Numbered from the stretch's first letter, positions 46,230 through 55,544 are shown. The stretch is DNA of 64,000 nucleotides from Saccharothrix sp. S26 (GCF_021390395.1 NZ_JAJUWT010000006.1:186001-250000), one strand, 5' to 3'. Numbers and translations: made by a program. Notes: generated from the sequence alone by a model not told the origin.

Positions 46230-46414
46230 GGAGCCGCAGATCGTGAAGAAGCGGCAACGTCGCCTGACCGACGTCGACGAGATCGTGTTGTCGTTGTACG
46301 CCAAGGGATTGACCACCGGGGAAGTCTCGGCGCACTATGCCGAGATCTACGGCGCGTCGCTGTCGAAGGAGACGGTCTCGCGGATCACCGACAAGGTCGT
46401 CGCGGAGGTGTGTA
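46230..46414 (+). pseudogene. Internal fragment of an IS256-family transposase
   Basis: The plus strand reads EPQIVKKRQRRLTDVDEIVL, SLYAKGLTTGEVSAHYAEIY and GASLSKETVSRITDKVVAEV, the segment lost from the copy at 38.7-41.1 kb. No element ends are seen, so this is a bare internal piece fused to the 5' part of the GAF-ANTAR pseudogene. Confidence 0.8.
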
Positions 46415-46733
46415 TCCAGCCCAGGCGTGTGGTCCACCAGCCCCGACCTGCGCATTCCCTCGAGATCTCACGTATCGCTGGTGCGTGCCGGTCGCACGGG
46501 TCCGCGCTGTCTCGGAGATTTGCCGCTCGGATGCCGCCGGCACTCCTGGGTGAGGACCGCTCGGACGTCACCCGAAGATCGGTTCACCCTGGGCTGGCCG
46601 TGACAGCGGTGGTCTTGACGGCCGGGTGAGCCCGCCGACCGTGCTCATCGCCGCAGGTAAGCACACCTGGATCACCTGGTAGAGGAAATCTGTGATCGCT
46701 GGAGTAGACATTCCCATGCCGGTGTGTGTAGTG

Positions 46734-46759
46734 TTCTCCCTGTCGAACAGAAGAGAACG
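46734..46759. promoter_or_regulatory. Nested dyad GTTCTC...CTGTCGAACAG...GAGAAC
   Basis: An inner palindrome CTGT-CGA-ACAG (46741-46751) is flanked by GTTCTC (46734-46739) and GAGAAC (46754-46759), nearly concentric. This looks like an operator or a bulged RNA stem. It contains TCGAACA, a half-site of the actinobacterial SOS box, but not the full box. Confidence 0.4.
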
Positions 46760-47291
46760 TCCTATCGGCGCGGGAGAGGATGAACTACCCGCGAGTTGGG
46801 AGCAGTACGACCCCGCCGGCCGGGACCGGTAGTAGAACGTTCCGCGGGCGGAGTCAAGGGCAGTCGGCACAGGTAGTACCGGGAGCACAACCGCAATACG
46901 CTCGACAGCAGTTCGCACGGCCCGGAGTCCGACTGTCGGCAGTGGAAGTGGCAGCATCGGTCAGGCGCGCTGGAGCCGATCAGTGGAAGGGGTTCCGGCA
47001 CGGTGGCCGCAGGCGGTTGGTGAGGTGAGCCGGAGTGTTCAACGAGGCCGGCGCCGACCGTCGAGGCAGTACAGGCAAGGCAAGGATCGACAGAGAAGGG
47101 AAGGGTTGCACGCCATCGGATCGCCTGCCTCGGAGTGAAGTCGTCCGGGCGGGTACCGCAGTCCAGATCGATTGGATGGTGGTTTCCGGTCACGTACATG
47201 CGATCCCCGCGTTGTCCGGAGTTCGTACGGACGGCGTGGACATGACAAGCCGGTCTCAGGACCGGTTGGTGGAAGTGAACCCGTAACCCCA

Positions 47292-47322
47292 GGGGCCCGG
47301 CGCCGAGATGGTGCCGGGCCCC
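47292..47322 (+). terminator. GC-rich 13-bp hairpin upstream of merR-like gene
   Basis: Arms 47292-47304 (GGGGCCCGGCGCC) and 47310-47322 pair over 13 positions with one G-T type mismatch and a five-base loop. It lies about ten bases before the GGAGG of the merR-like gene, so it could end an upstream transcript or act as an attenuator of the ANTAR-controlled kind. Confidence 0.55.
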
Positions 47323-47342
47323 TCTTCGCGCGCGGAGGTGCG

Positions 47343-47699
47343 ATGATCCCAGAGACGGCCGAGCCGCGGCCGGCGGCCGACAAGTTCGACGACGACCACT
47401 ACCCCGCCTACACGATGGGCGGGGCTGCCGAGATGCTCGGCACCACGCCGGGCTTCCTGCGCAGCCTGGACGAGGCGAAGCTGATCCAGCCCCGACGTTC
47501 CCCGGGCGGGCACCGCCGCTACTCCCGCCACCAGTTGCGCATCGCCGCCCGCGTCCGGGAACTCGTCGACCAGGGCACCGGACTGGATGCCGCGTGCCGC
47601 ATCGTCACCCTGGAGGACCAACTCCGGGAAGCACGCGAACTCAACGACAAGCTCTCGTCACCACCCGGACAGGACTACCCGCCGCTGCGCGGGGTGTGA
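47343..47699 (+). CDS. MerR-like DNA-binding protein
   Basis: A 118-residue protein from ATG 47343 (GGAGG a few bases upstream). YTMGGAAEMLGTTPGFLRSL is the MerR-type helix-turn-helix, followed by the wing signature RRSPGGHRRYSRHQLRIAAR and a short C-terminal coiled coil (RIVTLEDQLREARELNDKLS). There is no effector-binding domain, as in small heat-shock-type (HspR-like) or BldC-like regulators. It lies after a long untranslated leader with a hairpin, so post-transcriptional control is plausible. Target unknown. Confidence 0.85.
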   Translation: MIPETAEPRPAADKFDDDHYPAYTMGGAAEMLGTTPGFLRSLDEAKLIQPRRSPGGHRRYSRHQLRIAARVRELVDQGTGLDAACRIVTLEDQLREARELNDKLSSPPGQDYPPLRGV

Positions 47700-48198
47700 G
47701 GCAGGCAGGGCCGGGACGTCGACCGAGCAACCTCCGGCAGGGCAACGAGCCAATCGTGCCGACCGTCCCCTCGACGTCCCGAATCCCGCCGCCGGCACCA
47801 GCCACCGGAACACCGCGTTCGACCCTCGGCGGTATGTGACCATGCTGGCCCGGACGTGGAGTGGTGGGGCATTCGCGCAGGTCACGTACGTGCACTCGAA
47901 CACCCACTCCGTGTTCATCGGGCCCTGTCCGCAGGCGTTGGACGCCAGCCCAGTGGCCACCAGCCGCACGTCCAGGACGAAGGCCTCGTCACATGTGTGC
48001 AGCACCTCGCCGATGCGGTTCGCACGGCGGCGAGGTCGTCGCAGTGCACCGGGGTGTCCACCACCTGGCCGGTGGTCCGGCCTGCGTCGGCGTGACCGTC
48101 CGCGCTCGTCGTAACGATGCGGGCTGAGCGCGAGCGGATCATCACCCCCTTCGGAGGTCGATGCGCCGCTCGGTGGCCTTGCCGGATCGTGTGAGACG
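47700..48198. other. Intergenic region
   Basis: About 500 bases between the merR-like gene and the leftward phosphatase gene's stop. Frames present are short and carry no family signature. I see no gene. Confidence 0.4.
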
Positions 48199-49410
48199 TC
48201 AAGCAGGTGAGGCGGTGTCGATGTCGGCGCCGTTGTCGGCGTGGCGTTCGGTGCGGTTGGTGCCGTGCCAGTCCAGGCAGAGCACGGTGGCGTCGTCCTG
48301 GAGGTGGTCGCCGCAGGCGTGGCGCACCGCTCTGGTGACGGCCCGCACGACCTCCCTGGCGTGCAGTCCGGCGGTGTCGCGGACCAGTGCCGGCAGGTCG
48401 GCGTCGGCGGCGTCGCGTTCGAACGTGCCGTCGGTGATCAGCACCAGCCGGTCGCCGGGGCGCAGGTCGAGCCGCTGCACCCGATAGTGGTGCGGCTGGA
48501 CGCCGAAGAGCAGGTCGATTTCCAGCTCGACCGGTCGCACCACGCCGTCGCGCAGCAGCAGCGGTGCGGGGTGGCCGGCGTTGACCAGCTCGATCCCTCC
48601 CTCGCGCAGGTCCAGGCGCAGCAGCAGCCCGGTCGCCAGCGATCCGCGGCCGTGGTCCAGCAGGGCCTGGTTGGCTTGTCGCGCCTGCTCGGCCAGGTCG
48701 TGGCCGGCCCGGCGGGCCCCGCGCAGCGCGCCGACGAGCAGGGTCGCGGTCAGCGCCGAGGCCACGTCGTGTCCGACGGCGTCGGTCATCGACAGGTGCA
48801 GGGTGTCGGGGTCCAGGGTGTAGTCGTAGGTGTCGCCGCCGATGTCGTCGGCGGGCACCAGGGCTCCGGCGACGGTGAACTGAGCAGCCTCGCAGCAGGA
48901 CGCCGACGGCAGCAGCTGGTGCTGGATCTCCGCGGCCAGGCTCATCGGGGTGGTGCGCCGGCCGGAGTGGTAGAGGTCGGTGAAGCGGCGGTCGGCGACG
49001 ATGACGTAGGCCAACGCGTGCGCCGCCTCGGACAGCTGCGACAGCACCTCGTCGTCGAAGGAGGGCACGGTCACCTCCAGCACGCCGACGCAGTCGCCGC
49101 GGTTGGTCACCGGCAGCACCACCCGCACCCCGTCGTCGCCCTGCTCCTGCCACGGCCGCTGGGTGCGCAGCACCTCCTCGTAGACGCTGTCCCGCAGGCG
49201 GACGTGCACCGCACCCCACCCGCCGCGGTCCTGCGCAGTCGAGGTCAGCCGCACCAGATGCTCATCGACGAGATCGACCAGCAAGAACGACACGTCGAAC
49301 GCCCCGAACCGCTTCGCCAGATCACGCGCGACGACCTCGACCGAATCCGCCGGCGGTGCGCTTTCGGCCGCCGCCAGCACATCACCCGGTTTCAACACCT
49401 CACCGTTCAC
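48199..49410 (-). CDS. GAF-like plus SpoIIE-type PP2C phosphatase
   Basis: From GTG 49410 (GGAGG five bases upstream; the frame is open to 49683) the 403-residue product has a GAF-like N-terminal sensor ([39 protein letters not shown]) and a phosphatase domain: [68 protein letters not shown] and [13 protein letters not shown]. All metal aspartates are present. Expected to dephosphorylate a STAS antagonist in response to the GAF input. It stands as a single leftward gene. Confidence 0.88.
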   Translation of the reverse strand: MNGEVLKPGDVLAAAESAPPADSVEVVARDLAKRFGAFDVSFLLVDLVDEHLVRLTSTAQDRGGWGAVHVRLRDSVYEEVLRTQRPWQEQGDDGVRVVLPVTNRGDCVGVLEVTVPSFDDEVLSQLSEAAHALAYVIVADRRFTDLYHSGRRTTPMSLAAEIQHQLLPSASCCEAAQFTVAGALVPADDIGGDTYDYTLDPDTLHLSMTDAVGHDVASALTATLLVGALRGARRAGHDLAEQARQANQALLDHGRGSLATGLLLRLDLREGGIELVNAGHPAPLLLRDGVVRPVELEIDLLFGVQPHHYRVQRLDLRPGDRLVLITDGTFERDAADADLPALVRDTAGLHAREVVRAVTRAVRHACGDHLQDDATVLCLDWHGTNRTERHADNGADIDTASPA

Positions 49411-49651
49411 GGCAACCTCCGACGACTGGAAATCCACCCCACCACAGACCTCACCGTCCGGACGCGGTCCGCAGCTCTTCAGCGCGGCCGTCGCCCGCCG
49501 ATGGTGCAGTCCATGGGGAACGTGCTCAGGGCAGGGTAAGCGGTACGGCGTCGAGCAGGCCGAGCACGGCCACCTCGCGTCGCACGACCGGCGAGGGCAG
49601 CACGTGGAGGACGCGTCGGTGTCCTGTATCCGAAAGGAGCCCTCCGGCAGT

Positions 49652-49900
49652 TCACCCGCATCGGGCGGGGCACCTCCGGCCACCCACCCTCAGCACCTCT
49701 TCGCCGCAGCCGGTCTCGGCGACGCAACGGCGTACCCGGGTGTCGGGACTTGTCGCTTGATCGGGTCCGCGCGGTCGGCCGGGCAGACGGACCACGGTGC
49801 CGAAGAACCCGGTGACCTGCCGTGGGATGGCGACGAAGCCCTCGGCGTCCAGCGGCTTGGCGAGATAGGCGTTGGCGTGGGCGCTGTAGCTGGCCGTCAC
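49652..49900 (-). pseudogene. Response regulator receiver domain, C-terminal fragment
   Basis: The frame reads ASYSAHANAYLAKPLDAEGF, then IPRQVTGFFGTVVRLPGRP. The K-P of AKPLD is the conserved Lys-Pro of receiver domains, and the ending FF.TVVRLP is typical of small Rcp1-like response regulators. The phospho-acceptor Asp region is missing. A relic lying directly downstream of the SulP gene. Confidence 0.6.
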
Positions 49901-49909
49901 GTCGACGCG

Positions 49910-51415
49910 TCAGTGGCTGCCGGTGAGTTCGCCGGTGAGCGCGCTGTGCATCTTGGCGCTGTGCTCGTTGAGGCCGATGATCTCCACTGTCTTGCCGCGT
50001 GCGGCGTACTTGGTGGTGATCGCGTCCAGCGCGGCCACCGATGAGGCGTCCCAGACGTGGGCGTCGGTCATGTCGATGACGACCTTGGTGGGATCGCCCG
50101 CGTAGTCGAACTGGTGGACGAGGTCGTTGCTGGAGGCGAAGAACAACTCGCCGTTCACGGTGTAGACCACCTGGTCGCCGTCGGGGTCGACGAGCGCGGT
50201 CACGGTCGCGAGGTGGGCGACGCGCCGGGCGAAGATCACCATGGCGGTGATGGTGCCGATGACGACGCCGACGGCAAGGTTGTCGGTGGCGACGACCACG
50301 GCGACGGTGACGGTCATGACGGTGATCTCGCCGGTCGGCATCCGCTTGAGGGTCGCCGGGGCCACGGAGTGCCAGTCGAAGGTGCCGAAGGCGACCAGGA
50401 CCATCACGGCGACCAGGGCGGCCATCGGCATGTCCGAGACGATCGGGCCGAACACGATGCACAGGATCATGAGGAAGACGCCGGCCAGGAACGTCGAGAG
50501 CCGGGTGCGGGCGCCGTTCTTGACGTTGATCATGGTCTGGCCGATCATCGCGCAGCCGCCCATGCCGCCGAAGAAGCCGGTGACCACGTTGGCGATGCCT
50601 TGGCCGATGGACTCGCGGGTCTTGTTCGAGCGGGTGTCGGTGAGGTCGTCGACCAACTTGGCGGTCATCAGCGATTCCATCAACCCGACCAGCGCCAGCG
50701 CCAGCGCGAACGGTGCGATCAGCTTGAGCGTGTCCAGGGTGAACGGCACGTCGGGCAGGCCCGGCACCGGCAGGGACGAGGGCAGGGCGCCCTTGTCGCC
50801 GACGGTCGGGACGGCGATGCCGGCGCCGATGGTCAACGCCGTGAGCGCGATGATCGTCACCAGGGGTGCGGGGACGACCTTGGTGAGCCGGGGGAAGAAG
50901 ATCATGATCAGCAGGGCGGCGACGACGAGCGGGTAGACCATCCACGGGACGTCGACGAGCTCTGGCACCTGGGCCATGAAGATCAGGATGGCCAGCGCGT
51001 TGACGAAGCCGACCATCACGCTGCGAGGGACGAAGCGCATCAGCTTGGCCACGCCCAGCGCGCCGAGCGCGATCTGGAACAGTCCGCCGAGGATGACGGT
51101 CGCGATGAGGTAGCCCAGCCCGTGGTCCCGGGCGAGCGGGGCGACGACCAGGGCGATGGCGCCGGTGGCGGCGGAGATCATCGCGGGTCGTCCACCCGCG
51201 ACGGAGATGACCACGGCCATCGTGAAGGAGGCGAACAGACCGACGCTGGGGTCGACCCCGGCGATGATCGAGAACGAGATCGCCTCCGGGATCAGCGCCA
51301 GGGCGACCACCAGACCTGCCAACACCTCGGTTCGCAGGACCTTGGGGGTCATGCGGGCGGACCGCAGGCGCGTCAGCAGTGCGGTGGGAGAGACGGGTGA
51401 GGTAGTCAAGAACAA
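49910..51415 (-). CDS. SulP-family inorganic anion transporter with STAS domain
   Basis: The 501-residue membrane protein has the SulP layout: VLAGLVVALALIPEAISFSI with the N-terminal signature, about 12-14 membrane segments, GQGIANVVTGFFGGMGGCAM in the conserved core, and a C-terminal STAS domain (ELFFASSNDLVHQFDYAG, KVVIDMTDAHVWDASSVAAL). The GGCAMIGQTMINVKNG pattern is common in SulP carriers proposed to move bicarbonate or sulfate. Substrate cannot be decided, but a carbonic anhydrase gene 18 kb away favours bicarbonate. Start ATG 51415. Single leftward gene. Confidence 0.92.
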   Translation of the reverse strand: MFLTTSPVSPTALLTRLRSARMTPKVLRTEVLAGLVVALALIPEAISFSIIAGVDPSVGLFASFTMAVVISVAGGRPAMISAATGAIALVVAPLARDHGLGYLIATVILGGLFQIALGALGVAKLMRFVPRSVMVGFVNALAILIFMAQVPELVDVPWMVYPLVVAALLIMIFFPRLTKVVPAPLVTIIALTALTIGAGIAVPTVGDKGALPSSLPVPGLPDVPFTLDTLKLIAPFALALALVGLMESLMTAKLVDDLTDTRSNKTRESIGQGIANVVTGFFGGMGGCAMIGQTMINVKNGARTRLSTFLAGVFLMILCIVFGPIVSDMPMAALVAVMVLVAFGTFDWHSVAPATLKRMPTGEITVMTVTVAVVVATDNLAVGVVIGTITAMVIFARRVAHLATVTALVDPDGDQVVYTVNGELFFASSNDLVHQFDYAGDPTKVVIDMTDAHVWDASSVAALDAITTKYAARGKTVEIIGLNEHSAKMHSALTGELTGSH

Positions 51416-51921
51416 CCCTGTCGCGTTCGAGCACGACCCTTCACCGGGAGCGTGCGGGGGAGACGTGGGACACGACGCCGAGGTGCGCTGGTGAGCGGTT
51501 CGCGCGAGCGCCGCGGAATCCGGACGTCAGGTGGCATGCCGACCGACGAACCGGCGTAGTGGGCCTAAGGCCGTAGCGACTACGGCGGGCAGGACGAGAA
51601 GCGGGGCAGCGACTCGCGCATGCGGCATCTCCTGTCCGTGGGGAACTTCCTGGGCGGGAGCACCGTCGCCACTCGCGAGAGTGAGCGGCGCTCACGGCCG
51701 TCATGTCGAGGTGTCGACCTCGGACTTGAACGATCCAATTCTATCCGCATGCCGCGGAGGAGTTTGAAGTGGTGCGGCTCGGATGTGGCCGACGGCACCC
51801 ACAAACAGTCCGAGGACGTGGCTCGGCCAGCAGCTGTGCGCGGACCCTCACACGGCAGTTTCGTCACCCTGTCTGATCGAGGCGCGAACGACTGTCCATT
51901 GCGTGCCCCGACGCGTCCGGT
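51416..51921. other. Intergenic region upstream of the SulP gene
   Basis: About 500 bases. It contains the sulP promoter region. I find no gene, and no riboswitch-like structure that I can name. Confidence 0.4.
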
Positions 51922-52218
51922 TCACATCACCATCAACATCGCCGACAGGCACCCCGCCATCGTGAGGACGCCGACGACCAGCGGCAGACGACCGATACCG
52001 GCTCCGCGCCGCACCCCCTGTCCTCTGCGGCTGCCCACCCGCACTGCCAGGACCGCCACCAGCGCGATCAGAACGGCGGGCACCACTCGCAGGCCCCAAC
52101 CGCTGCGGGCCGCTGCCTGCAGTAGCAGCACCGAACACGCCGCCGCGCTGAACGCCGTGCGCCGCCAGGCCAGGTCGGTGCGTTCCGGCTGCAACCCCGG
52201 ATCCCGTGGACCGCTCAC
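51922..52218 (-). CDS. DUF202-family small membrane protein
   Basis: The 98-residue protein starts at GTG 52218, overlapping the stop of the preceding DUF202 fragment as GTGA. It begins with DPGLQPERTDLAWRRTAFSA, the DUF202 hallmark (R-T-x-L-A-W-x-R), and has three hydrophobic segments (AAACSVLLLQAA, VVPAVLIALVAVLAV, LPLVVGVLTMAGCLSAML). Function of the family is unknown. Two DUF202 genes in tandem are a common arrangement. Confidence 0.85.
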   Translation of the reverse strand: MSGPRDPGLQPERTDLAWRRTAFSAAACSVLLLQAAARSGWGLRVVPAVLIALVAVLAVRVGSRRGQGVRRGAGIGRLPLVVGVLTMAGCLSAMLMVM

Positions 52219-52394
52219 CCGACGACCACCAGGATCCCGGCCGTCATCGTCACGACCAGCACCCTGACGGCCAGCACGGTCACCACCCGGCTGCTCGGCA
52301 ACGGCCGCTCGGCGCGCATCGCCCGCTGGACCGCCCGCCACCGGGGGTAGCTGCCCGCGGCCAGCAGCGCCGCCAACGCGAATCGGGTGGGAAA
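52215..52394 (-). pseudogene. YidH-like DUF202 protein, 5'-truncated
   Basis: The frame ending at TGA 52215 reads RFALAALLAAGSYPRWRAVQ, RAMRAERPLPSSRVV and VRVLVVTMTAGILVVVG, the last two membrane segments and basic loop of YidH-type DUF202 proteins. The first half with the RTxLAW motif is absent; upstream DNA encodes the end of a MEDS-STAS gene in another frame. A deletion has probably fused the two. Confidence 0.65.
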
Positions 52395-53156
52395 GACGGG
52401 TCCGCAGCACTGCCGTGACCCCGCGCCGGTCGACGTGGTCGGCCAGGGCGAGCAGACTGCGGTGGTCGATGAAGGCCAGGTCGGTCGCGTCGATCACGAT
52501 TTGGCCGTCCGCAGACGGCGGATCCGTGCGGTCCAGCGCCGCCGGCCACAGCTCGTGCGACTCCGCGTCCAGGTCACCGTCCAAGGCCACGGAGGTCCCG
52601 GCCGGTGCGTGGGCGTGCAGGTGGCACGGGGCGGTGCCTGCGGTGGACCGGGGTGCAGGCAGGCGACCTGGGCGACGGCGGCGTCACCGAGTTGGACCCG
52701 GTCGTAGGCGCACATACCCGCCAGCGGGTGGGTGGCCATGTAGCAGTCCACTAGGTGCTCGTAGCGGGCGAAGGCCTCCAGCCGGGCCGGGGTGCTCACC
52801 AACGGGGTGACGTCGGCGACGACCAGCAGACCGGTGAACCCCGCGGCTAACGCCTCCTGCGTCGCATCGGCGCAGACCCGCACCTGCTGTTCCGGGCCGA
52901 CCACCGCGCCGGGGAGTACGTCGCCTCCATCGAGGCGACCCGCACGGCCCCCCGCCGGGCGCCCTCCTCGAAGATCCCGGTGGTCCGCAGCCGTTCCGCG
53001 AGGTCGTCCGGGGTTCCGGTCGTCACATACGGGACGCGCTGCCCCGCCCCGAGGCCTTTGACCAGGAACCCCGGCGCCGCCGCTTTGAAGTCGGCTGGCC
53101 GCTCGTAGCCGTGGCACAGGTGGTTGCGGGTCCCGCCCGCGGTCGAGCGACTGCAT
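52395..53156 (-). pseudogene. MEDS-STAS regulator gene with frameshifts
   Basis: In successive minus-strand frames one reads TRNHLCHGYERPADFKAAAP, GLGAGQRVPYVTTGTPDDLA, then (shifted near 52920) VCADATQEALAAGFTGLLVV and PARLEAFARYEHLVDCYMAT, then (shifted near 52640) VALDGDLDAESHELW and VIDATDLAFIDHRSLLALAD. The order is a MEDS sensor followed by a STAS domain. At least two one-base shifts separate the parts, and the 3' end runs into the DUF202 relic. No good start in the first frame. A pseudogene, or a gene hit by sequencing indels. Confidence 0.7.
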
Positions 53157-53206
53157 GGCGCGGTTACGTCATGCGCGGAAGGGACGCGTGCCGCCGTGCC
53201 GGGTGA

Positions 53207-54676
53207 TCACGTGGTGACGCCGGGGTCGGTCCAGCGGGCGAACAGCACGGTGGCGTCGTCCTGGAGGACGCCGCCCTGGTGGTTGAGGACCGCTTGGATG
53301 AGGCGTCGCGCGGTTTCGGGCGGCGGGTGACCGGCGGCGGCTTCGCGGTGCAGGAAGTCGATGAGGCGGGCTTGGCCGAAGGGCTCGCCGCCGCGGCCGC
53401 GGGCTTCGGTGATGCCGTCGGTGTGCAGCACCAGCCAGTCGTCGGGTTGCAGCGCCTCCTCGGCGATGGTCAGGTCGTGCGCGCTGAGCCCGAGGGGTGG
53501 TCGTCGGCCACCGGTCAGAGGTTTGACGACCTTGCCCTCCCGCATGACCAGGGGCGCGGGGTGGCCCGCGTTGAGGTGGCGTAGGCGCCCGGTGGTCAGG
53601 TCGAGCTCGACCAGGACGGCGGTGGCGTGCGCGCCCTCGCCGAATTGTTTGGCGATCGCCTCGTCGATGGCGCGGGCCTGCTCGTACAGGCCGTGCCCGG
53701 CGCGGCGGGCGCTGCGGTACGCGGCCAGCGCGATGGCGGCGATCAGGCCGCTGCGCAGGTCCTGCCCGGCCGCGTCGAGGACGATCAGGTTCGCCGTCGT
53801 CTCGGACAGCGCGTAGTCGAAGGCGTCGCCGCTGACCTCTTGGCGGGGTTCCACCACGCCGGTGACCATGAAGTTGTCCACTCCGGAGGTGAGCGGGGGC
53901 AGCAGCGACCAGATGAGTTCCCCGTCGACGGTGCGCGGTGCGGGCAGCCGGACCCGGTCGAGGGCGTCGCCGTGCTGGTTGAGCAGGGTGACCATGTGCC
54001 CGAGCAGCGTGGACAGCCAGCGGCACTGGGTGCGCAGGGCCGGGTCGTAGAGGTCGTCGGTGTGGGTGACCGCGATTTCGAGCACGCCCAGGCGCTCGAC
54101 CCCGTCGACCAGCGGCATCCACAGCCGTGGGTGATCGGGCACCTCCGCGGCCAGTGTCTCGACGTGTCGGAACGCCCGTCCGGCCAGGGTGGTGTCGATG
54201 TCCAGTGGCTTTCGCTCGCCGTCGTCGCCGGCCCGGCCGGGCGGGGTCAGCGGGTGCAGGCGGCGCTGGTCGTAGTCGACCAGGTAGACGGTGATCCCGA
54301 CACCCAGCGCTTCGCCGGCGGCGCTCGCTGCGGCCGGCAACCGTTCCGGTGGCGCCAGGTGGGTGTCCTCCAGCAGCCTGACCAGCGCGGCCAGGGGAGG
54401 GCTGTGCGGCCGGTCCTCTCGCGACGGGCGGCTGTAGGCCGCGCGGTGGTGCGGTGTGAGCTCGTCGAGGCGTTCGTTGACGGCGTGGGCCAGGACGTCG
54501 CGCTGCAATGGGTCCAGGCCGCCCAGGCCGTGGATGTAGGCGTCGACGTCGATCAGGCCGGCGTCGCCGCCCAGTCCGAAGTACCGCACCCACAGCTCTT
54601 CGAGCTTCAGGTCGGCGCGCTTGAGCGCCTGGGCCAGGGTGCGCTGCTGCTCGTCCTCGCGGTTTCGCTGGTCCAT
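53207..54676 (-). CDS. GAF plus SpoIIE-type PP2C phosphatase
   Basis: The 489-residue protein has an N-terminal helical region (LAQALKRADLKLEELWVRYF), a GAF domain (about 110-240: GVGITVYLVDYDQRRLHPLT, LAGRAFRHVETLAAE, PLVDGVERLGVLEI) and a phosphatase domain with [54 protein letters not shown] and [12 protein letters not shown]. Metal Asp residues are kept, though the GHG motif is GQD. It starts at ATG 54676, four bases after the GAF-ANTAR stop, so both form one operon read from the stress-type promoter at 55443-55467. Confidence 0.9.
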   Translation of the reverse strand: MDQRNREDEQQRTLAQALKRADLKLEELWVRYFGLGGDAGLIDVDAYIHGLGGLDPLQRDVLAHAVNERLDELTPHHRAAYSRPSREDRPHSPPLAALVRLLEDTHLAPPERLPAAASAAGEALGVGITVYLVDYDQRRLHPLTPPGRAGDDGERKPLDIDTTLAGRAFRHVETLAAEVPDHPRLWMPLVDGVERLGVLEIAVTHTDDLYDPALRTQCRWLSTLLGHMVTLLNQHGDALDRVRLPAPRTVDGELIWSLLPPLTSGVDNFMVTGVVEPRQEVSGDAFDYALSETTANLIVLDAAGQDLRSGLIAAIALAAYRSARRAGHGLYEQARAIDEAIAKQFGEGAHATAVLVELDLTTGRLRHLNAGHPAPLVMREGKVVKPLTGGRRPPLGLSAHDLTIAEEALQPDDWLVLHTDGITEARGRGGEPFGQARLIDFLHREAAAGHPPPETARRLIQAVLNHQGGVLQDDATVLFARWTDPGVTT

Positions 54677-54680
54677 GGCG

Positions 54681-55403
54681 TCAGCGGCGGCGTCGCACGG
54701 TGGACCGGGTGAGTCGTTCGGCGGCCTGCCGGAGGGTCGTGCCCTGTCGGCCGGCGGTGTCGGCCAACGCCAGGAACGCCGTGCGCTCGTCCACGCCGTC
54801 GCGGGCCATGATGATGCCCTTGGCCAAGGTGACGACCTCCCGTTCCCGCAGTCTGTCCTTCAACCGGTCGCTGATTCGTTCGGCGTCCTGGGCGGTGCGC
54901 ACGTTGGCCAGCAGCACGGCCGCCTGCGTGGCGAACAGCGTGAGCACCTGTTCCTCGCGTGCGCCGTAGGCGTGGGGCCGATGGGCGTAGACCTTTAGCG
55001 CCCCTAGCGCTCGGGAGCCCGCGACCAGCGGTGCGCTGAGCGCGGACCGCAGTCCCAGCTCCGCCGTCGGCCGGGACCAGTCGGGCCACCGGTCATCATC
55101 GGCCAGGTCGTCCACGCGCACCACGACCCGGTCCTCCCACGCTTTCAGGCACGGGCCCCGCCCGAGGCGGTACTGCAGGGCGTCGGCCTTTCCCACGACT
55201 GCGTCGGTGGCCGCCGCCGTGACCCGCTCACCCCGCTGGTCCAGCAGCGTGATGCCGGACCCGACCGTGCCGGGGACGGTCTGCCTGGCCAGCGAGGTGA
55301 TCAGCTTCAGCGCCGTGTCCACCGTCTCGGTCGACAGGAGCAGACCCGACACGCGGGCGAAGACACCGGCCAGCTCGTCGGTGCTTGAGGCGTCCGAGGC
55401 CAT
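54681..55403 (-). CDS. GAF-ANTAR regulator
   Basis: The 240-residue protein (ATG 55403 after AGAGGTGG; the frame is open to 55424) has a GAF domain (ALKLITSLARQTVPGTVGSG, LQYRLGRGPCLKAWEDRVVV, ALSAPLVAGSRALGALKVYA) and an ANTAR domain (LREREVVTLAKGIIMARDGV, ERTAFLALADTAGRQGTTLR). It should bind RNA hairpins in leaders and stop termination when the GAF ligand or partner state allows. First gene of an operon with the phosphatase; SigB-type promoter 40 bases upstream of the start. Confidence 0.9.
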   Translation of the reverse strand: MASDASSTDELAGVFARVSGLLLSTETVDTALKLITSLARQTVPGTVGSGITLLDQRGERVTAAATDAVVGKADALQYRLGRGPCLKAWEDRVVVRVDDLADDDRWPDWSRPTAELGLRSALSAPLVAGSRALGALKVYAHRPHAYGAREEQVLTLFATQAAVLLANVRTAQDAERISDRLKDRLREREVVTLAKGIIMARDGVDERTAFLALADTAGRQGTTLRQAAERLTRSTVRRRR

Positions 55404-55442
55404 GCCACCACCTCTGCTCGTCATCGAGTCGTCGGTCCGGGC

Positions 55443-55467
55443 TTACCCGGCTGTGCCGGATCTGAAC
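55443..55467 (-). promoter_or_regulatory. Stress-sigma (SigB/SigF-type) promoter for the GAF-ANTAR/phosphatase operon
   Basis: On the minus strand GTTC (55467-55464), 15 bases, GGGTAA (55448-55443) fit the GTTT-N14-16-GGGTA consensus. The -10 lies about 40 bases before ATG 55403. Confidence 0.6.
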
Positions 55468-55518
55468 GTGTGGTCGTGTCGTGGTTCGGCGCGCCGCTGA
55501 ACGGGGCGCGGACAGATC

Positions 55519-55544
55519 GTTTCCGCTCGACCTCTGCGGGGTAC
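55519..55544 (+). promoter_or_regulatory. Stress-sigma (SigB/SigF-type) promoter for the rightward GAF-ANTAR gene
   Basis: GTTT (55519-55522), 16 bases, GGGTAC (55539-55544) match the SigB/SigF-type consensus at every defined position. It lies 86 bases before GTG 55630 and is divergent to the promoter at 55443-55467. Confidence 0.65.

Larger units (their letters stand above)
46415..47342 (+). other. Long gene-free leader region before merR-like gene
   Basis: About 930 bases without a supported gene. At 46780 an ATG opens 82 codons (NYPRVGSSTTPPAG...), but the preceding GGGAGAGG is too close to it and composition is poor. The stretch contains a dyad at 46734-46759 and ends with a strong hairpin at 47292-47322 just before the merR-like ribosome-binding site. 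It may encode a structured leader or a small RNA. Confidence 0.4.

Noticed and set aside
46741-46751. Possible SOS (LexA) box
   Set aside because: Only a TCGAACA half-site is present; the second half (TGTTCGA) at four-base spacing is missing.
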